Made by a program: the position numbers and the translations under genes
NCBI RefSeq assembly: GCF_030704535.1
Contig: NC_081810.1
Location: 23,350,501-23,414,500, forward strand
DNA from: Vitis vinifera
Taxonomy: Eukaryota; Streptophyta; Magnoliopsida; Vitales; Vitaceae
Direction: 5' to 3'
DNA: 64,000 bases
Shown: in pieces, positions 32,139 through 43,810 of the stretch
How the letters are laid out: the number at the start of each line of letters is the position of its first letter
How positions within the stretch are numbered: the stretch's first letter is position 1
Notes under the pieces: model-generated
Database searches by the model: none
Told to the model about the DNA's origin: nothing
What the model saw: the letters and a program-made list of their open reading frames with translations, nothing else

Positions 32139-34391
32139 CACCCCCCAACCGACTCATTGCTAGTCCCTTAGCAATGGAGGAGATAAAAACTAAGTAAACT
32201 ATAATAATATACATGAAAGGGATCATGCAAATCACTCTAAAAAATGATATGAGTGGCATGATGGACATCCATGGATCAATAAAGATGTGAAACTCAACCT
32301 ATAATAAGAGTTGTCAAAGCATTCACTTGATCATAGAGTAGAAAGAATGAATATTATGCAAGTTTAAGCATCAAAAGAATTTCCACTCTCAAAAGATCCA
32401 AATCAAATTCTTCCACTAAAAGCTAAGTGTTAATGTGATTAGCTTCCGAGTATAGTATGGATAACTATCATCTCCCCCCAACCTAAGTCTTTCTTTAAGC
32501 TTTAGCAAAATTAACCATCTCTTGATAGGCTAGGAATGCACCTCTTATTCACAATTCTTTTCACTTACTAAACTTAACCAATTCACCCATGTAACAAGCA
32601 GAGGATCGATGACTCCCAACCAATAAAGGCTTAGGGCACCAGGCTTTAAAGGCTTTCGCCACCCCTTCGAACCATGCTTAGGTTTCAAGGCAAGCAAAGA
32701 AGTTTATTATATATATATATATATATTTTTTTTCTTTTTTTTTTTTCTATTTTTTTTCAAAGACTCATTGGTCTTTATGAGGTGTCCCAACACTATTAAA
32801 GAGAGGTTAAAGGTGTCAAATTATGATTTCTCAAGCTTAGAGGGTGAGATAGTTTCACATCTTATAATCGGAATCTAATGTATGTGTGTGCGAATAGCTT
32901 AAGGTGGAAGAGATAAGTTTGCATGCAATGGGAGTTTCAACAATTCATCAACTTTTAGAAGAGCATAATACAAACTCTAAGACTCATGTAATCAAGTTGA
33001 AACTCGACTTCTCTCATTTAATTTTGAGAGTTAATCCTTAATATCCATGGAGTTTAAAGCAAAAATGTTAAAAATTTAAAAAAGTAGCTAATTTAACTAA
33101 GTATGATAAAAATTTAAACTAATACTTACTTCCTCATCTCTCCCCCCAACCGAGATGAACATTGTCCTCAATGTTTGAATCGAAAATAAGGAGGAAGGAA
33201 GTGGTACCTCATGTGATGTGGACTTGGAGTTGAGAAGGTTGAACCACTTGTTTCAAAATTCAAAAATTGAATGAGAGAGGAATTTATACTAAATATTTAC
33301 AAAAATGATGAGTGGGCCCCACTTTGAGCAGCTGAGGACAAGGCTCAAAGGGTCCATGCCATGATGGTATACTCATATAAGTTGCAATGACATCTGAATG
33401 TAGCTTGCAGGGGTGTTAAAATTGGAGATTTGAGAAAAACAGGGGAAAACAAAGGAGAAGTGAACAGTGAGTGCCAAAATTGGCACAGTCACTGTTCACC
33501 TCCTTTGAAGCCCGACTGTGTGTTTTCCAAGTTTTGGGAAAAAATTCAAAAATGGTTTTTTAAAAGGTATGGTTAGGCTCTAAACAAGATTCCTAAGGTG
33601 TTTGGGTAGTTTTTAAATGATGAAAAACAAAATTAAATGATGGAAAATGAAAATCAAAGTGGACGGCCATGCATGGAATGGTTTTGAAATTCGATTTTTA
33701 AAAAGTTTTGGATGGATGGGATTTCTAAAATTGGGTTCCTAAGGTTTAGAATGGATGAAAGGAAGGTTTCTAATGGGAGAAAACTAGAAAATTGGTGAAG
33801 GGTGGAGAATTAAGAATGGTGGTGTGCGGCTATGGAGGTTGTGGAAGAAGGTGAATAGTATTTTTGGCTTAGAATGGTGTTTGTTTTTGGAAGAAATTGG
33901 GTTTGGATTTGAAAACAAAAGGTTTGGAAATGCATTCATGAATTTTTAAACTTGGAAAAACATGGAATTCAAGAAAAAGGCCTTCCAAAATGTATAGAAA
34001 TTCCTTTTCGCACCATGCACTGTCACTGTGCGAAAAATTCGCACTGAGTGTGTTCATGGTGCGAAATTCCACTGAGAGCTTTGCTTATGCATTTTGGCTC
34101 CCCTGTTTCCTCTGTTTCACCTCCATTTCGATTTTTGCAAGCATCGTACCTGCATGAACACTTCAAAACTCATCTTAAAAACATATTAAAACTAAATTAA
34201 AGCTAAAAATTCAAACTAAAACATGCATAAATTTAAAGAAAGCATAGAATTTAAATGAAGCTGATAGCATGTACCCCAAAAAGAAGATGAACTATTTAGC
34301 TCATCCTCACTCACACACCCACTTCATACTGAATTCCCCCTGGATCCCAAACAAAATTGGCATCCTTCCCATTTGGTCCAAGGGAATTCAT
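32139..34391. other. Noncoding internal region of the non-autonomous element
   Basis: There is no ORF of note. Features are the polypurine tract next to the LTR, an (AT)n tract at about 32706-32728 followed by a T-rich run, a near-perfect 40 bp palindrome at 33460-33499, and a small group of TTCGCAC/GTGCGAA motifs at 34004-34066 like those in the LTRs. Confidence 0.7.
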
Positions 34392-35147
34392 TTATCTTCT
34401 TTTCCCTGGAGAAGTGGATGCTTTAAAGGGTTCAGGTAACCCTTTATCATTTTGAACCTTATGATTTTCAATGGAAGGTTGGTCCATAGAGTTGTCATAG
34501 CAATCCCCCACCAAAGTGTCGATCTTCAACACTTTCCTTGATTTTTTTGCATTGGTTCCTTGAAGGTTATGGTGGGGTTGAGGAGGAGGCTTCCTTTTCC
34601 CCCTTGCTATGTCGAGATTGGTGAGCTTCTCAATGGAGTCTTTAACTTTTTCTATCCTTAGTGATAGATCATTGTAAACCTCCTCCATTCTTACATTTAT
34701 TGAACTCTCTAAATTATCAATCTTTTCATTAAGATGAGAGTTGATCTTTTGTTGCTCACCTACAAAGTCCTCCATGACTTTGCTTATCTTCAAAATGGCT
34801 TGCTCCAATGAAGATGTACTCATTGATGGTTGAGGTTGAGGTTGGGTTGTAAGGTTGGGATGGTTTATATACTCAAATGAAGTTGGCATGGCTTGTGGTT
34901 GTGCTTCAGTATGCACATTCCTCAATTCAAACTCTTCTATCCTTCTAGCCATAGATGCTAGTTTTGCCTTCATGCTCATGTCTTCATTCAAAACATACTT
35001 ACTACCCCATTGTCTTTGTTGAACTTGCCTTTTCCCTAATTCAATCCGATCCCTCATGGATAAGTATGCAAATTTGTCCTTCTCATGATCATAATGAGAG
35101 CTTTGATCTTCATGTGGAATTTCCATTTCTAAAAAAATGATATTCAA
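34392..35147 (-). CDS. Partial Gag-like ORF of the non-autonomous element, 251 aa
   Basis: The second half resembles the C-terminal part of Gypsy gag proteins: SLEQAILKISKVMEDFVGEQ leads into a predicted coiled coil of about 70 residues (KINSHLNEKIDNLESSINVR and following) and SIEKLTNLD. It closes with LPEPFKASTSPGKRR. The first half is Gln/Met-rich with acidic stretches. I see no CCHC zinc knuckle and no complete capsid domain, so particle assembly by this product alone is unlikely. A downstream Met eight codons in is an alternative start. The ORF lies 0.24 kb after the primer-binding site, where gag is expected. It is the only long ORF inside the element and is uninterrupted, which fits the young age. 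Confidence 0.7.
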   Translation of the reverse strand: MNIIFLEMEIPHEDQSSHYDHEKDKFAYLSMRDRIELGKRQVQQRQWGSKYVLNEDMSMKAKLASMARRIEEFELRNVHTEAQPQAMPTSFEYINHPNLTTQPQPQPSMSTSSLEQAILKISKVMEDFVGEQQKINSHLNEKIDNLESSINVRMEEVYNDLSLRIEKVKDSIEKLTNLDIARGKRKPPPQPHHNLQGTNAKKSRKVLKIDTLVGDCYDNSMDQPSIENHKVQNDKGLPEPFKASTSPGKRR

Positions 35148-35367
35148 CTAAGGCTCTTTTCTTCAACTTGTACCAGGGTTCCCTCTTGGTCTCGAATCCA
35201 ACAAGGAATGCACAAATTGAAGTTAAAACAAAAATAAAATAAAAGAGAATAAAAAAAAATTAACTAAATAAAAACTAAACTAAAAAAAATTATAAGAAAA
35301 CTCACCAAACTTGTGATGAAGATCACAAGTTACCCTTAATGGTTGCTTCACTGTGCTTGTGGCACCT

Positions 35368-35385
35368 TCCCCGGCAACGGCGCCA
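35368..35385 (-). other. Primer-binding site for tRNA-Asp
   Basis: On the minus strand this reads TGGCGCCGTTGCCGGGGA. All 18 bases are complementary to the 3' end of tRNA-Asp(GUC) including CCA, as encoded at 25104 and 28856. It is separated from the LTR by two bases. It fixes the element's orientation. Confidence 0.95.
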
Positions 35386-35387
35386 TT

Positions 35388-37188
35388 TGATGCGACTCAG
35401 GGTAGCTTAGCTTTAAAGGCGTATCAACAAAATTTATACCTTAAATACTATTACTAAAGTAGCCAAGCTACTATAGCATAGTGGTTCTAGGATCGTTCAC
35501 TGGGAAGGGTTTTCGCAAACACAAGTGATATTCAAATTAGGAAAATAGGTGATTTTCTTATGGATGTTAGCTTTAAAAGAAGATGAAAATGTTTTAGAAA
35601 GATTTAAACTAATCTAAGCTAACATTAAAGACTAAAATAAAAGGGTGTAAAAACAAGTTTCTCAAAGATAGGATAGCTATGCTCTGGCTCTTATGCAAAT
35701 TGGAAATCTAAGGATAGGCTCCTCGCGTTGGGGTTGCAACTATGGTGATGCTTGCTTCCCGAACCGGTATGGATTTAGCAAATCAAGTTTTAATCCTTTA
35801 AAATGGCAAAACAGATGGTAGTGAATTTCATCAATGGTTATTCACCTTAGACTTCCTTTGAATGGCTCGTAAGAGATAACTAATGGTCTAAAGCCAAAAG
35901 CTTACCAAATATTGGCAACTCAAAGTCATTCCAGGTGATAAACTCACCTTTCAATGGCCATTGAAATTGGTTCTAACGGATTAATGCAAAACTTGGAATT
36001 GAAAACCTCACTTTCCAATAGCTCGTAGGAGATAACTAATGGATAGAAATCCAAAAGCTTATCAAGTATTGGCCGTTGGAAGTTGTCCAAAGGAAATAAA
36101 AACCAAACTTTGCATTAATGAACCGTTAATGAAAAACGACTACCTTACCTTCCAGGTGCGAGAAATTTCCATGAGATTGCATCCAAGCCATCACGTAACA
36201 TCCATACTTTGAGAAACTAAAAGTTTTAGCCAATCATCCTCTGAGGAAAAGCCCTCAGAGGCTGTTTGGCTACTAAGAAAATAGAAATGGGGAAGAACAG
36301 GAGAAGAGAGAAAAACAAAGCTTTATATATTCTAAGTTAATGTACACAGGATCGATCCTCAATCATCCCATTTTTCGTCTGTTGGAGGTGTTGTGCACCT
36401 CTATATATAGCAAAATTACAAGATAAAGCTTTATGTCGGCTGAATACAAGGTTACAAAAGGAATTTACATGAGAAAATATCAAGCTAAAAATATTTGGGA
36501 AGTCGGTGGTGCGTGCGTGGAGAAACAGAGGATTCAAAGGAATTTCGCAATGTGAATTTCACATTGCGAAATTTTCGCAATGTGAATTACTCATGATGCG
36601 AAGTGCCATATTTTCGCATCATGAGTTAATTCACCTTGCGAAATGGCAAAATTTCGCACCATGAAGAAAATCTCATTGCGAAAATTTCGCAATGTGAAAT
36701 TCACCTTGCGAAATTGGTCATTTGGCATGATGCAGTTGCCTTCCGAAGGCCATATCTTCCTCATTTCAGCTCCAAATCATACACGGTTTGAAGCGTTGGA
36801 TTCTTGACTTCCTAAGCTTTCAAATGGTATATAGTATGTAGAAAATGGACTTCAGGAAGTGCTCCAAAAGTGTGAAAGAAGACTGAAGCTGTTTTCTTCA
36901 CTCTGTTTTCCTCTTCTCCATTGCTTGTGCTCGTGTTTCCACTTGAAATTCAAGCCTGTAATCATCCATAATCCTTGCTTAACTCGCCCAAATAGCTCCT
37001 CCATCAATTGGCATGCTTGAATTGGTTCATAAGCTGATAAAAACATGTAAACTTGCCACAAAAATGGTTAAAACCAATTACTAAGGACCTTAATGAATTA
37101 ATTGGGTTAAATGAATATGATTACTACTCAAAGGTGCTTAAAACCATTATTATTAGGTCTACAAAATAGCACTTTTTGGTAGTAATCA
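35388..37188 (-). repeat. 5' LTR of the non-autonomous element (1801 bp)
   Basis: In element orientation this is the promoter-bearing LTR. It matches the other LTR except for four transitions that I could see (for example GGGATTGC/GAGATTGC and CTTCGGG/CTTCAGG) and a 30 bp deletion in the palindrome cluster (36541-36715). The TATA box is conserved at about 36401. Confidence 0.95.
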
Positions 37189-37193
37189 GAGGA

Positions 37194-37760
37194 ACATGAA
37201 GATGAGGTAAATTCCAACTCTAATTCTAATAAGTTTCAAGATGTACTTTAAGAATTATATTTCGATATTGAAAATCTTGGGTTAAAAAATGCCTCTCTTA
37301 AGAAAAAGATTTTTTGTTTTCAAAATGAACTCAATGAGCTTGAGGAAAAATTTGAAAAGACAAAAAACTCATTTGAAAAGGAAAATAGAGAGTTGAAAAA
37401 GAAAAATGAATGGTTAATATTCTTTCTACAAAAGTTCTCAAATGGTCAAAAAAACTTTTGATATGATTTTGGCAAGTCAAAAGTGCATTTTTGATAAAAA
37501 AAAATAAAATAAACAAAAAAAGCTAGGCTACAATCCTTTCAAAAATAAAAAAATATTTAAGAATTATTTTGTAAAGGAAGCCTCTAGCTTTTCACTTTCA
37601 AAAATTTGCAATCTTTGTGAAAGAGGTCACATTAGTGACAATTACCCTTTAAGAAAAACCCCTCATGTTCTTCAAAACTTTAAATTAATTTGAATTCCAA
37701 ATGCCGGAATGATTAACCCTCTAGGACCCAAAAAGATATGGGTACCAAAAGTTACTTAAT
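37194..37760 (+). pseudogene. Copia gag fragment, downstream of the nested insertion
   Basis: The interrupted gag frame resumes here but meets a TAA near 37250. Lys/Glu-rich coiled-coil coding follows (KNASLKKK and NELNELEEKFEKTKNSFEKE). A damaged zinc knuckle, CNLCERGHISDNYPL, lies at about 37607: the last Cys is Tyr and the spacing is one residue short. Another degenerate tail segment ends near 37760. No pol domain follows. Confidence 0.7.
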
Positions 37761-38585
37761 TTGTTTTGTAGGGATCCATGTAAGAAGAAGAAGGATATGC
37801 TTACCTTGGAAATAATGCATTGATAATATTGGTAATGGTATCTCTTCTAAAGCTTAATTTGCAATATCATGTTATCATTTTGCCAACACTTGGTATAATT
37901 TTTGCTAATAATATAACATTTGGTATCACATTGATAAGATTGATATAATTTTTAAACCAAGGTTTGGATTAAAAAGAAGTTTTTTTAATATACCTAGCTA
38001 AAATCTAATTATCATATGCTTGTATGCTCTAATAATGTTATTCAATACATGCTATATTTTTTTTAAATGCATATGTTCTCCCATATATTTTTCCAAATCA
38101 TGTTTTAAATTGGGAATGCTCCAAGGTTGAGCACTCTTTTATTTGGAAAATGTTCTTAAATGAAAAATGGGGAGATTCATTTCCATGAGAAATTATATTA
38201 TGCTTATTGTTTATTTTTAATTTTTGATATTATGTGATTCCTCTTATATACTTTATTGAGACTTTTTGTTGATGACAAAAAGAGGGAGAAGTAATGGTAG
38301 GTTGCTAACTTGGGAAGAAATGTTAATATTGTTTTAACAATCCTATCCATAGTGATGCAATGCGCTTAATTTGTCATATTTGCATGCATCATGTTCAATA
38401 ATAATATCTTGTCAATTGTTAAATTGTTGTTTATGTTATTTATGCTTGATTATATCAATTTGAGCACCCTTAATATACTCCTTGAAGTTTATAAACTTGA
38501 ATATTTTCTAAATTCAAAGGAGCATATATTGAGGGGAAGCTTTTTAGCAACCTTGGTTTTGTCATCATAAAAAAGGGGGAGATTA
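37761..38585. other. Noncoding remainder of the Copia element up to its LTR
   Basis: The sequence is AT-rich. TTTTGTTGATGACAAAAAGA at about 38261 and a purine tract at 38570 are typical of the region just before the right LTR of this Copia group. The whole pol region has been lost. Confidence 0.5.
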
Positions 38586-39047
38586 TGAAACCAATGTTTG
38601 GTTAATCTCGATTTTTATGATAACAAAACAAGGTTTGGAACTAATGATTATATTTCAAGTTTGATTAGGTAAGAAGATTTCTAAAATGACAATCACAAAG
38701 ACAAAATCAAGCAAAAAAAAAAAATCAATAATAAGAAGAAGACTTCAAAAAGAAGTGTTTTTCAAGACCCAAGCGTTATAAGATTTATTTGTAAGGTTGT
38801 TAGTACACTAGGTCTTTAATGCATTACATTATTAATTTATGCACCAAAATCATCGAAAAATAATTTTGGTTTAAATCCTTTAAAATTGAATGATTTCATG
38901 TTTTCAACTAAAACCTTGTGTTAAATGTTTTCCAAACTTGTTTAAAAGGTTTTAATTTGAAAATGATGGTTGTTGAGCCAAAAACGACTCAATCAGTTGA
39001 ACTGGATGAGGAATTGATCGACCAATTCAACTCAACCGGTTGAGGGG

Positions 39048-40894
39048 TGATTCATGCCCGATTGGTGTTCTAATTGATTCAACTCAATTGATGTGCTTTG
39101 ATCTCAATCCTCAGACGGGAGTAATCAACAAAATTTATAAACCTATTTCACCATATACCGGGGTAGCATTTAGTAAGCATAGTATAGTGACTCTAGGATC
39201 GTCCACAGAGATGGGTTTTCACTTCGCAATTGATATTAGTTCAAAAATTGAATTAGTGCTTTTTCTTTTCTTTGTTAGCTTTAAAAGAAGACATAAGTTT
39301 GAATGAAAATGGATGGTATTAAGCTAACCTAACATAAAGTAACTAAAATTAACTAGAAAGAAATTAGAAAGAAAGGTGTTTCTTGGGATTTCAGGTTACT
39401 AGGATCAGGTGCCAACTACAAAGAGGGAGATTCCGGTCACTTGAATCTTTTCCTTGCATTCGGAATTTAACTTATAGTTATTTCCCGAACCGGTGTGATA
39501 CAGATGCTTGCCATTAATGGTTTCAACGCTAAATCCCTCTCATTGATACACCTTGCAATGGCTCGTACCTCTCACCTAGTATTTGTCATTCAAGGTGATC
39601 CTTACCATCGGATCATCCTTCACAAGTGAACAAGAGATAACAATTAGACCTCCATGGAGCAAGATTGCAAGCAATAAGAATCCATGGAATCCGAAAGTTT
39701 ACCAAGTATTGGCTATTCATGGTAATCCTAGTTAACTAAAAATATAAAAACCAAAAACGGATCACACTTTCTCTTCATTAAAAATGGAAACAACAAAATC
39801 TCACACTTATGTAGCCGGAACCTTATTTAGCTTCCTTCACCTAAGAAACAAAAAGCCTAGCCACTCATCCTTTGAGAAAACATCTCAGAGAATGTTTGGC
39901 TAGCAAGAAAATGAAAATGAAAGAGAAGGAAAAACAGAGCAAGGCTCTGTATATTCTATATATTGATCGATTCTACATACTTATATATCTATATCTTTTA
40001 CAATGGATGCAAGGGAATATATATAGAGAAGTTTTTCCAACCTTCCTAGCTAAGAAATCTTATGGTTGGTGGATTACAAGGAGAAGAATGGAAATTTATA
40101 CAAAAATATCTGAAGAAAAGATCTAAAAGAGTCGGTGCACAAATATCCCAGTTCGCATGTAGATTTCGCACGTTGCATGGTGACTTGCGAAAATCTTGCA
40201 AGTTGATTTCGCAACTTGGAATCCATTTTCGCACGTTGAGCTCCAAGTTCGCAAGTTGCAAAATCACTTTTGCAAGTTGGGCTTCTCTGTGACTGTGCGG
40301 CTGTATTCCATTTCCATTTCGCAAGGTAGGCTTTAATTTCGCACGTTGGAGTTCCAAATTCGCAAGATGTGAATTTGTCCTTCAACTGGATGCAGTTGTC
40401 TTGCGAAGGTCATATCTTCCTCATTTCAGCTCCAATTCATACACTGTTTGAAGTATTGGATTCTTAACTTCCTAAGCTTTGAAATGGTATATAGCATGTA
40501 GAAAATGGACTTCGGAAAGTACTCCAAAAGTGCGAAAGAAGACTGCAGCTGTTGTCCTCTGTTTTCTTCACTCTGTTTTTCCTCTCTCCGTTGTTCTTTC
40601 CTTGCATACTTTGAACGACTTTGGCAAAGGGCTATGGAGCTCCAAAGCTTGGTTCTTCATGAATTTGAGCTTCCAAAAGCTTTGTCATGAACTATATACA
40701 GCTCTCCCTCATTCTTTGATTGCTTTGGTGTAGCTAAAAGCTATCAAAAACACCAAAATTTAACACAATTTGATTAGAAACGATTGCAATGGTCCTTAAC
40801 ATGTCAATTGAGTTAAAAGATAATAATTACTACTCAAGAGTGTTTAAAAGAGTTAATTACAAGCTACAAAATAGCACTTTTTGAGTAGTAATCA
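39048..40894 (-). repeat. Solo LTR of a related Gypsy-type family, TSD AGGGG
   Basis: The ends (TGATTCATGC... and ...GTAGTAATCA) match those of the LTRs at 30308/35388. Inside are the shared AATTTATA...CTAGGATCGT, CTTCCTAAGCTTT and ATGTAGAAAATGGACTTCGG blocks and a TATATATAGAGA box near 40017. The 5 bp duplication AGGGG flanks it (39043-39047 and 40895-40899). There is no internal region, so it arose by LTR-LTR recombination. It is clearly diverged from the young copy. It splits the host Copia LTR. Confidence 0.9.
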
Positions 40895-41723
40895 AGGGGG
40901 TGAAAAAACTCTCTTTCTTCTAGAACAATTGTTCAACTGGTCAAGGTCCAACGTTCACCTGTTAAACATTAAATACTAACGGTTAGTCAACCGGTTGACC
41001 CCCAACTCGATCGGTCGAACCCCCAACAGTTAGTTTGGTCGTTTTCCTCTATAAAAAGGCTCAAATCTTCATTGTTTCAAGAAATTGACCTTCTTAAACA
41101 TTTCTTGAATGTATTTGAATATTTGGAGATTGTTTTTTGAGTGCACCATTATTTTAAAACTTGCATATCTTTAGTGCACCATTCAATTCTAGTTTTCTTG
41201 TATCATTTGAGCCTAAAGTTTTGTACTAAAATTTTGTGAGAATATTTCTTATCCTCGTTTATAAATTCTTGAGAAGAAAAGTCTAAGTATGAGATATCAC
41301 TAAGGAATTCTCAAGTGTGGGGCATCACTTGATGAGTTGTTCAAAAGTGGGGTATCTCTTGAGAATTGTAAAAGGTGCTTGGAGCTAAAAGTCTAAGAGG
41401 GTGGATTGAAACCATAATCCAATTGTATTACTTGAAGGCTTGTGTTGGAAACCTTGAATTAGTGAAACCTCAAACTTAGGATTGAAGCTATAGGAGAGTG
41501 GATGTAGGTCAGGTTATGTTGAACCACTATAAAAATTTTGTATTTGCATTCTCTCTTCCCCACTCTCTTACTTTATATGCAATTATTTTTATATTGTTTT
41601 ATTATATATTTGTATATAATTGTCTCTTACATTCACATAATTTAAATTTGCAAAAAGAGGTCATCACTTTATTCACTCCTTTAGGGTGATTATCTTAGTT
41701 TGGATTAATTACTTTTTCTAACA

Positions 41724-43360
41724 GTATCTACATTTGATTTGAGTCAGATTTTTCGCTCATTTGAAAAGAAACACTCATATTTGAGTTCTTCGAACACCTC
41801 ATTCCATACATAAGAGCCTCGAGTACATCATTAAGAAAATATATACATTTAAATAAGTAATCATTTGTGGAACCTTGTAAATGAAAAAATGTGTATAAGA
41901 ATAAAAAACAATTCTCATAAAATTTAGAACTTACTTTTACTAGGATTTTGGGTTTTTTTTTCATTTTACACGATATCCTAATTTTCTTTCCCATTATATT
42001 TTCATTCATTTTTGTAAATTACACCCTTGATACACATAAATGAAAATTAGAATAGCGAATTATAATATTATATAGAAGAGAAAAATCTAAATCCTCTCTT
42101 GATTAAGTTTTTATTTTTATTAATGTTTTCATAACTATAAAAATTTAAATTATATTTTTATTTATAATAAATCATTTCAAGACATTTCCATTCCTTCTTT
42201 GAGTGTTCCGACCAAATAATTCTAATTTTTGAAATTTGTATCTCATTTTTAGAAAAAAGAATAAATAAATATTAGGATGTAATCATGTAAAAATAAATTA
42301 TGATTAGAGGAAAAAAACATAATGACACAAACTAAATAGACATCATATTACTTAAGAATCCCAGATTCATTATGTAATTAAGAGTGATATTTAAAAAAAA
42401 TAAATTAAAGATATTTATCAATTAAAAATAATTGAACCACCCAATGAAAAGTGGGTCAAGGTGCTCCCACATGGGGCTGCAGCAACACTTCTGCTAGATA
42501 TTCTCACCCACAAAAGTTGAATGGGGAAGCCAACCATGGGCCATGGACCCTAAAAAAATTATATTATTTTACCACCCATTGACCTCCAAGTATGATTAAA
42601 TAAATTATGAACGTGAGGCTGAAAAGAGGCCACATTCAGATACCTCATCGGTGAGGTAAGAGCCATTTAAGCCTTTGCCCTCATTGGCTTCTCATGGCTC
42701 TTAAGTATGGTGGCACTATTTCTCTTTTGAGCTTCACCTCACCTCCAAAGGACCAATGTGAAAAATATCATAATAAACACATGGGGTTGAACAAGTTGTG
42801 GTTCTTTTTGTCTTTTTTTTGGGTTGTAAGTGCTTTGTCCAAATCAAGATACCCAAATTTGAACAAAAACTTTAGTTCATGTCACTTCATTTATTCAAGA
42901 GATTTGGGAACAACCATCAATTTTATTTTATTTTATTTTTTCTGTAAATTGATGAATATTTGCATATGGGTGTTGAAGGTTTATTTGAAAGTTAGGTGGC
43001 TCTTGGCACCTTCCATTCCAATGATATAGACCAACTTGTTTAATGTTAATCTAGTTTCCAAATAGAACTATTCCTACCAACATGTTCTTCACTTTTTCAA
43101 AATTGGAAAATGTTGAACCCAATATCAAGCTCCTTTTTATGGTGTTTTCTTTTTTCTTTTTCCTTTTTTATAATTTAGTTCCCCATTTGTTTGTACCATC
43201 GTCTAATGATATAGGTCGGGTTTTACTCCAATTATTTGAAATGTGTTTAGATAACATCATTTTTCAATTAGGAGTGATTCTGACTATTTCTAGAATCAGT
43301 CAATTAGTTAATCATAGACATATTTTATTTAATGGTTATATAGTATATATACGAATGAAG
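41724..43360. other. Intergenic, with dispersed repeat copy C at about 41900-42200
   Basis: The block 41925-42200 (TTAGAACTTACTTTTACTAG, ACACCCTTGATACACATAAA, AATCATTTCAAGACATT) is the third copy of the repeat at 27470 and 29540. The stretch 42420-43030 is less AT-rich and contains a 111-codon open stretch that I do not recognise and do not call as a gene. Confidence 0.45.
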
Positions 43361-43810
43361 AAAAATTCATAATTTTAATTCTTCTTCTTTTTCCTTTTTA
43401 CTTATTTGCTCCCGAGAAACTATCAAAACAAGGCTTTTCACTAATTTCAATTTAAAGGATTGATTAATCATAGAAATTAGATTGGTTCGAGAACAAATGA
43501 ATTGTTAGTCATAAAAATTCATAATTTTAATTCTTTTTTTTTTATTTACTTATTTGCTCCTAAGAAACTATCAAAACAAGACTTTTCACTAATTCCAATT
43601 TAAATGATCGATTAATCATAAAAATTAGATTGGTTCGAAAACAAATGAATTGTTAGTCATAAAAATTCATAATTTAAATTCATTTTTTTTTTTACTTATT
43701 TGCTCCTAAGAAACTATCAAAACAAGACTTTTTACTAATTCCAATTTACAGGATCAATTACTCATAGAAATTAGATTGGTTGAAAAATAAATGAATTGTT
43801 AGTCATAAAA
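43361..43810. repeat. Three-copy tandem repeat of about 150 bp
   Basis: The units start at 43361, 43513 and 43661 with AAAAATTCATAATTT and share ACTTATTTGCTCC, AACTATCAAAACAAG, ATTAGATTGGTT and AAATGAATTGTTAGTCATAA. The units are 148-152 bp long and differ by a few substitutions and T-run length. Copies 2 and 3 are the more alike. Confidence 0.92.

Larger units (their letters stand above)
30308..37188 (-). mobile_element. Young non-autonomous Gypsy-type element (TR-GAG-like), flanked by TSD GAGGA
   Basis: Two LTRs (30308-32138 and 35388-37188) flank 3249 bp of internal DNA. Both LTRs have TG...CA ends, and the 5 bp duplication GAGGA (30303-30307 and 37189-37193) proves a clean insertion. Orientation is minus: the primer-binding site lies next to the right-hand LTR and a G-rich polypurine tract (complement of CACCCCCCAACC, 32139-32150) next to the left-hand one. 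I count only four substitutions and one 30 bp indel between the LTRs, so the insertion is recent. The only sizeable ORF is a partial gag; protease, reverse transcriptase and integrase are absent, so it would depend on a relative for movement. Confidence 0.92.
29766..41723 (+). mobile_element. 5'-truncated, pol-less Copia element with two later insertions
   Basis: The element starts in the middle of a Copia gag, with no left LTR. Its gag is interrupted at 30303-37193 by a minus-strand Gypsy-type element and resumes after it. Protease, integrase, reverse transcriptase and RNase H are missing: after the zinc-knuckle region (about 37607-37740) comes noncoding DNA, then a purine tract AAAAAGGGGGAGATTA at about 38570-38585 and an LTR from about 38586 to 41723 (TG...ACA). 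That LTR has a TATA box (CTATAAAAAGG at about 41051) and is itself split by a solo LTR. Without the insert it would be about 1.29 kb. Relics of the family lie at 17.65-18.44 kb and, inverted, at 54.4-55.0 kb. Confidence 0.75.

Noticed and set aside
42694-43372. ORFs of 96 and 111 codons before the tandem repeat
   Set aside because: Phe/Ser-rich products of AT-rich DNA with no domain or repeat explanation. Not enough to call genes.
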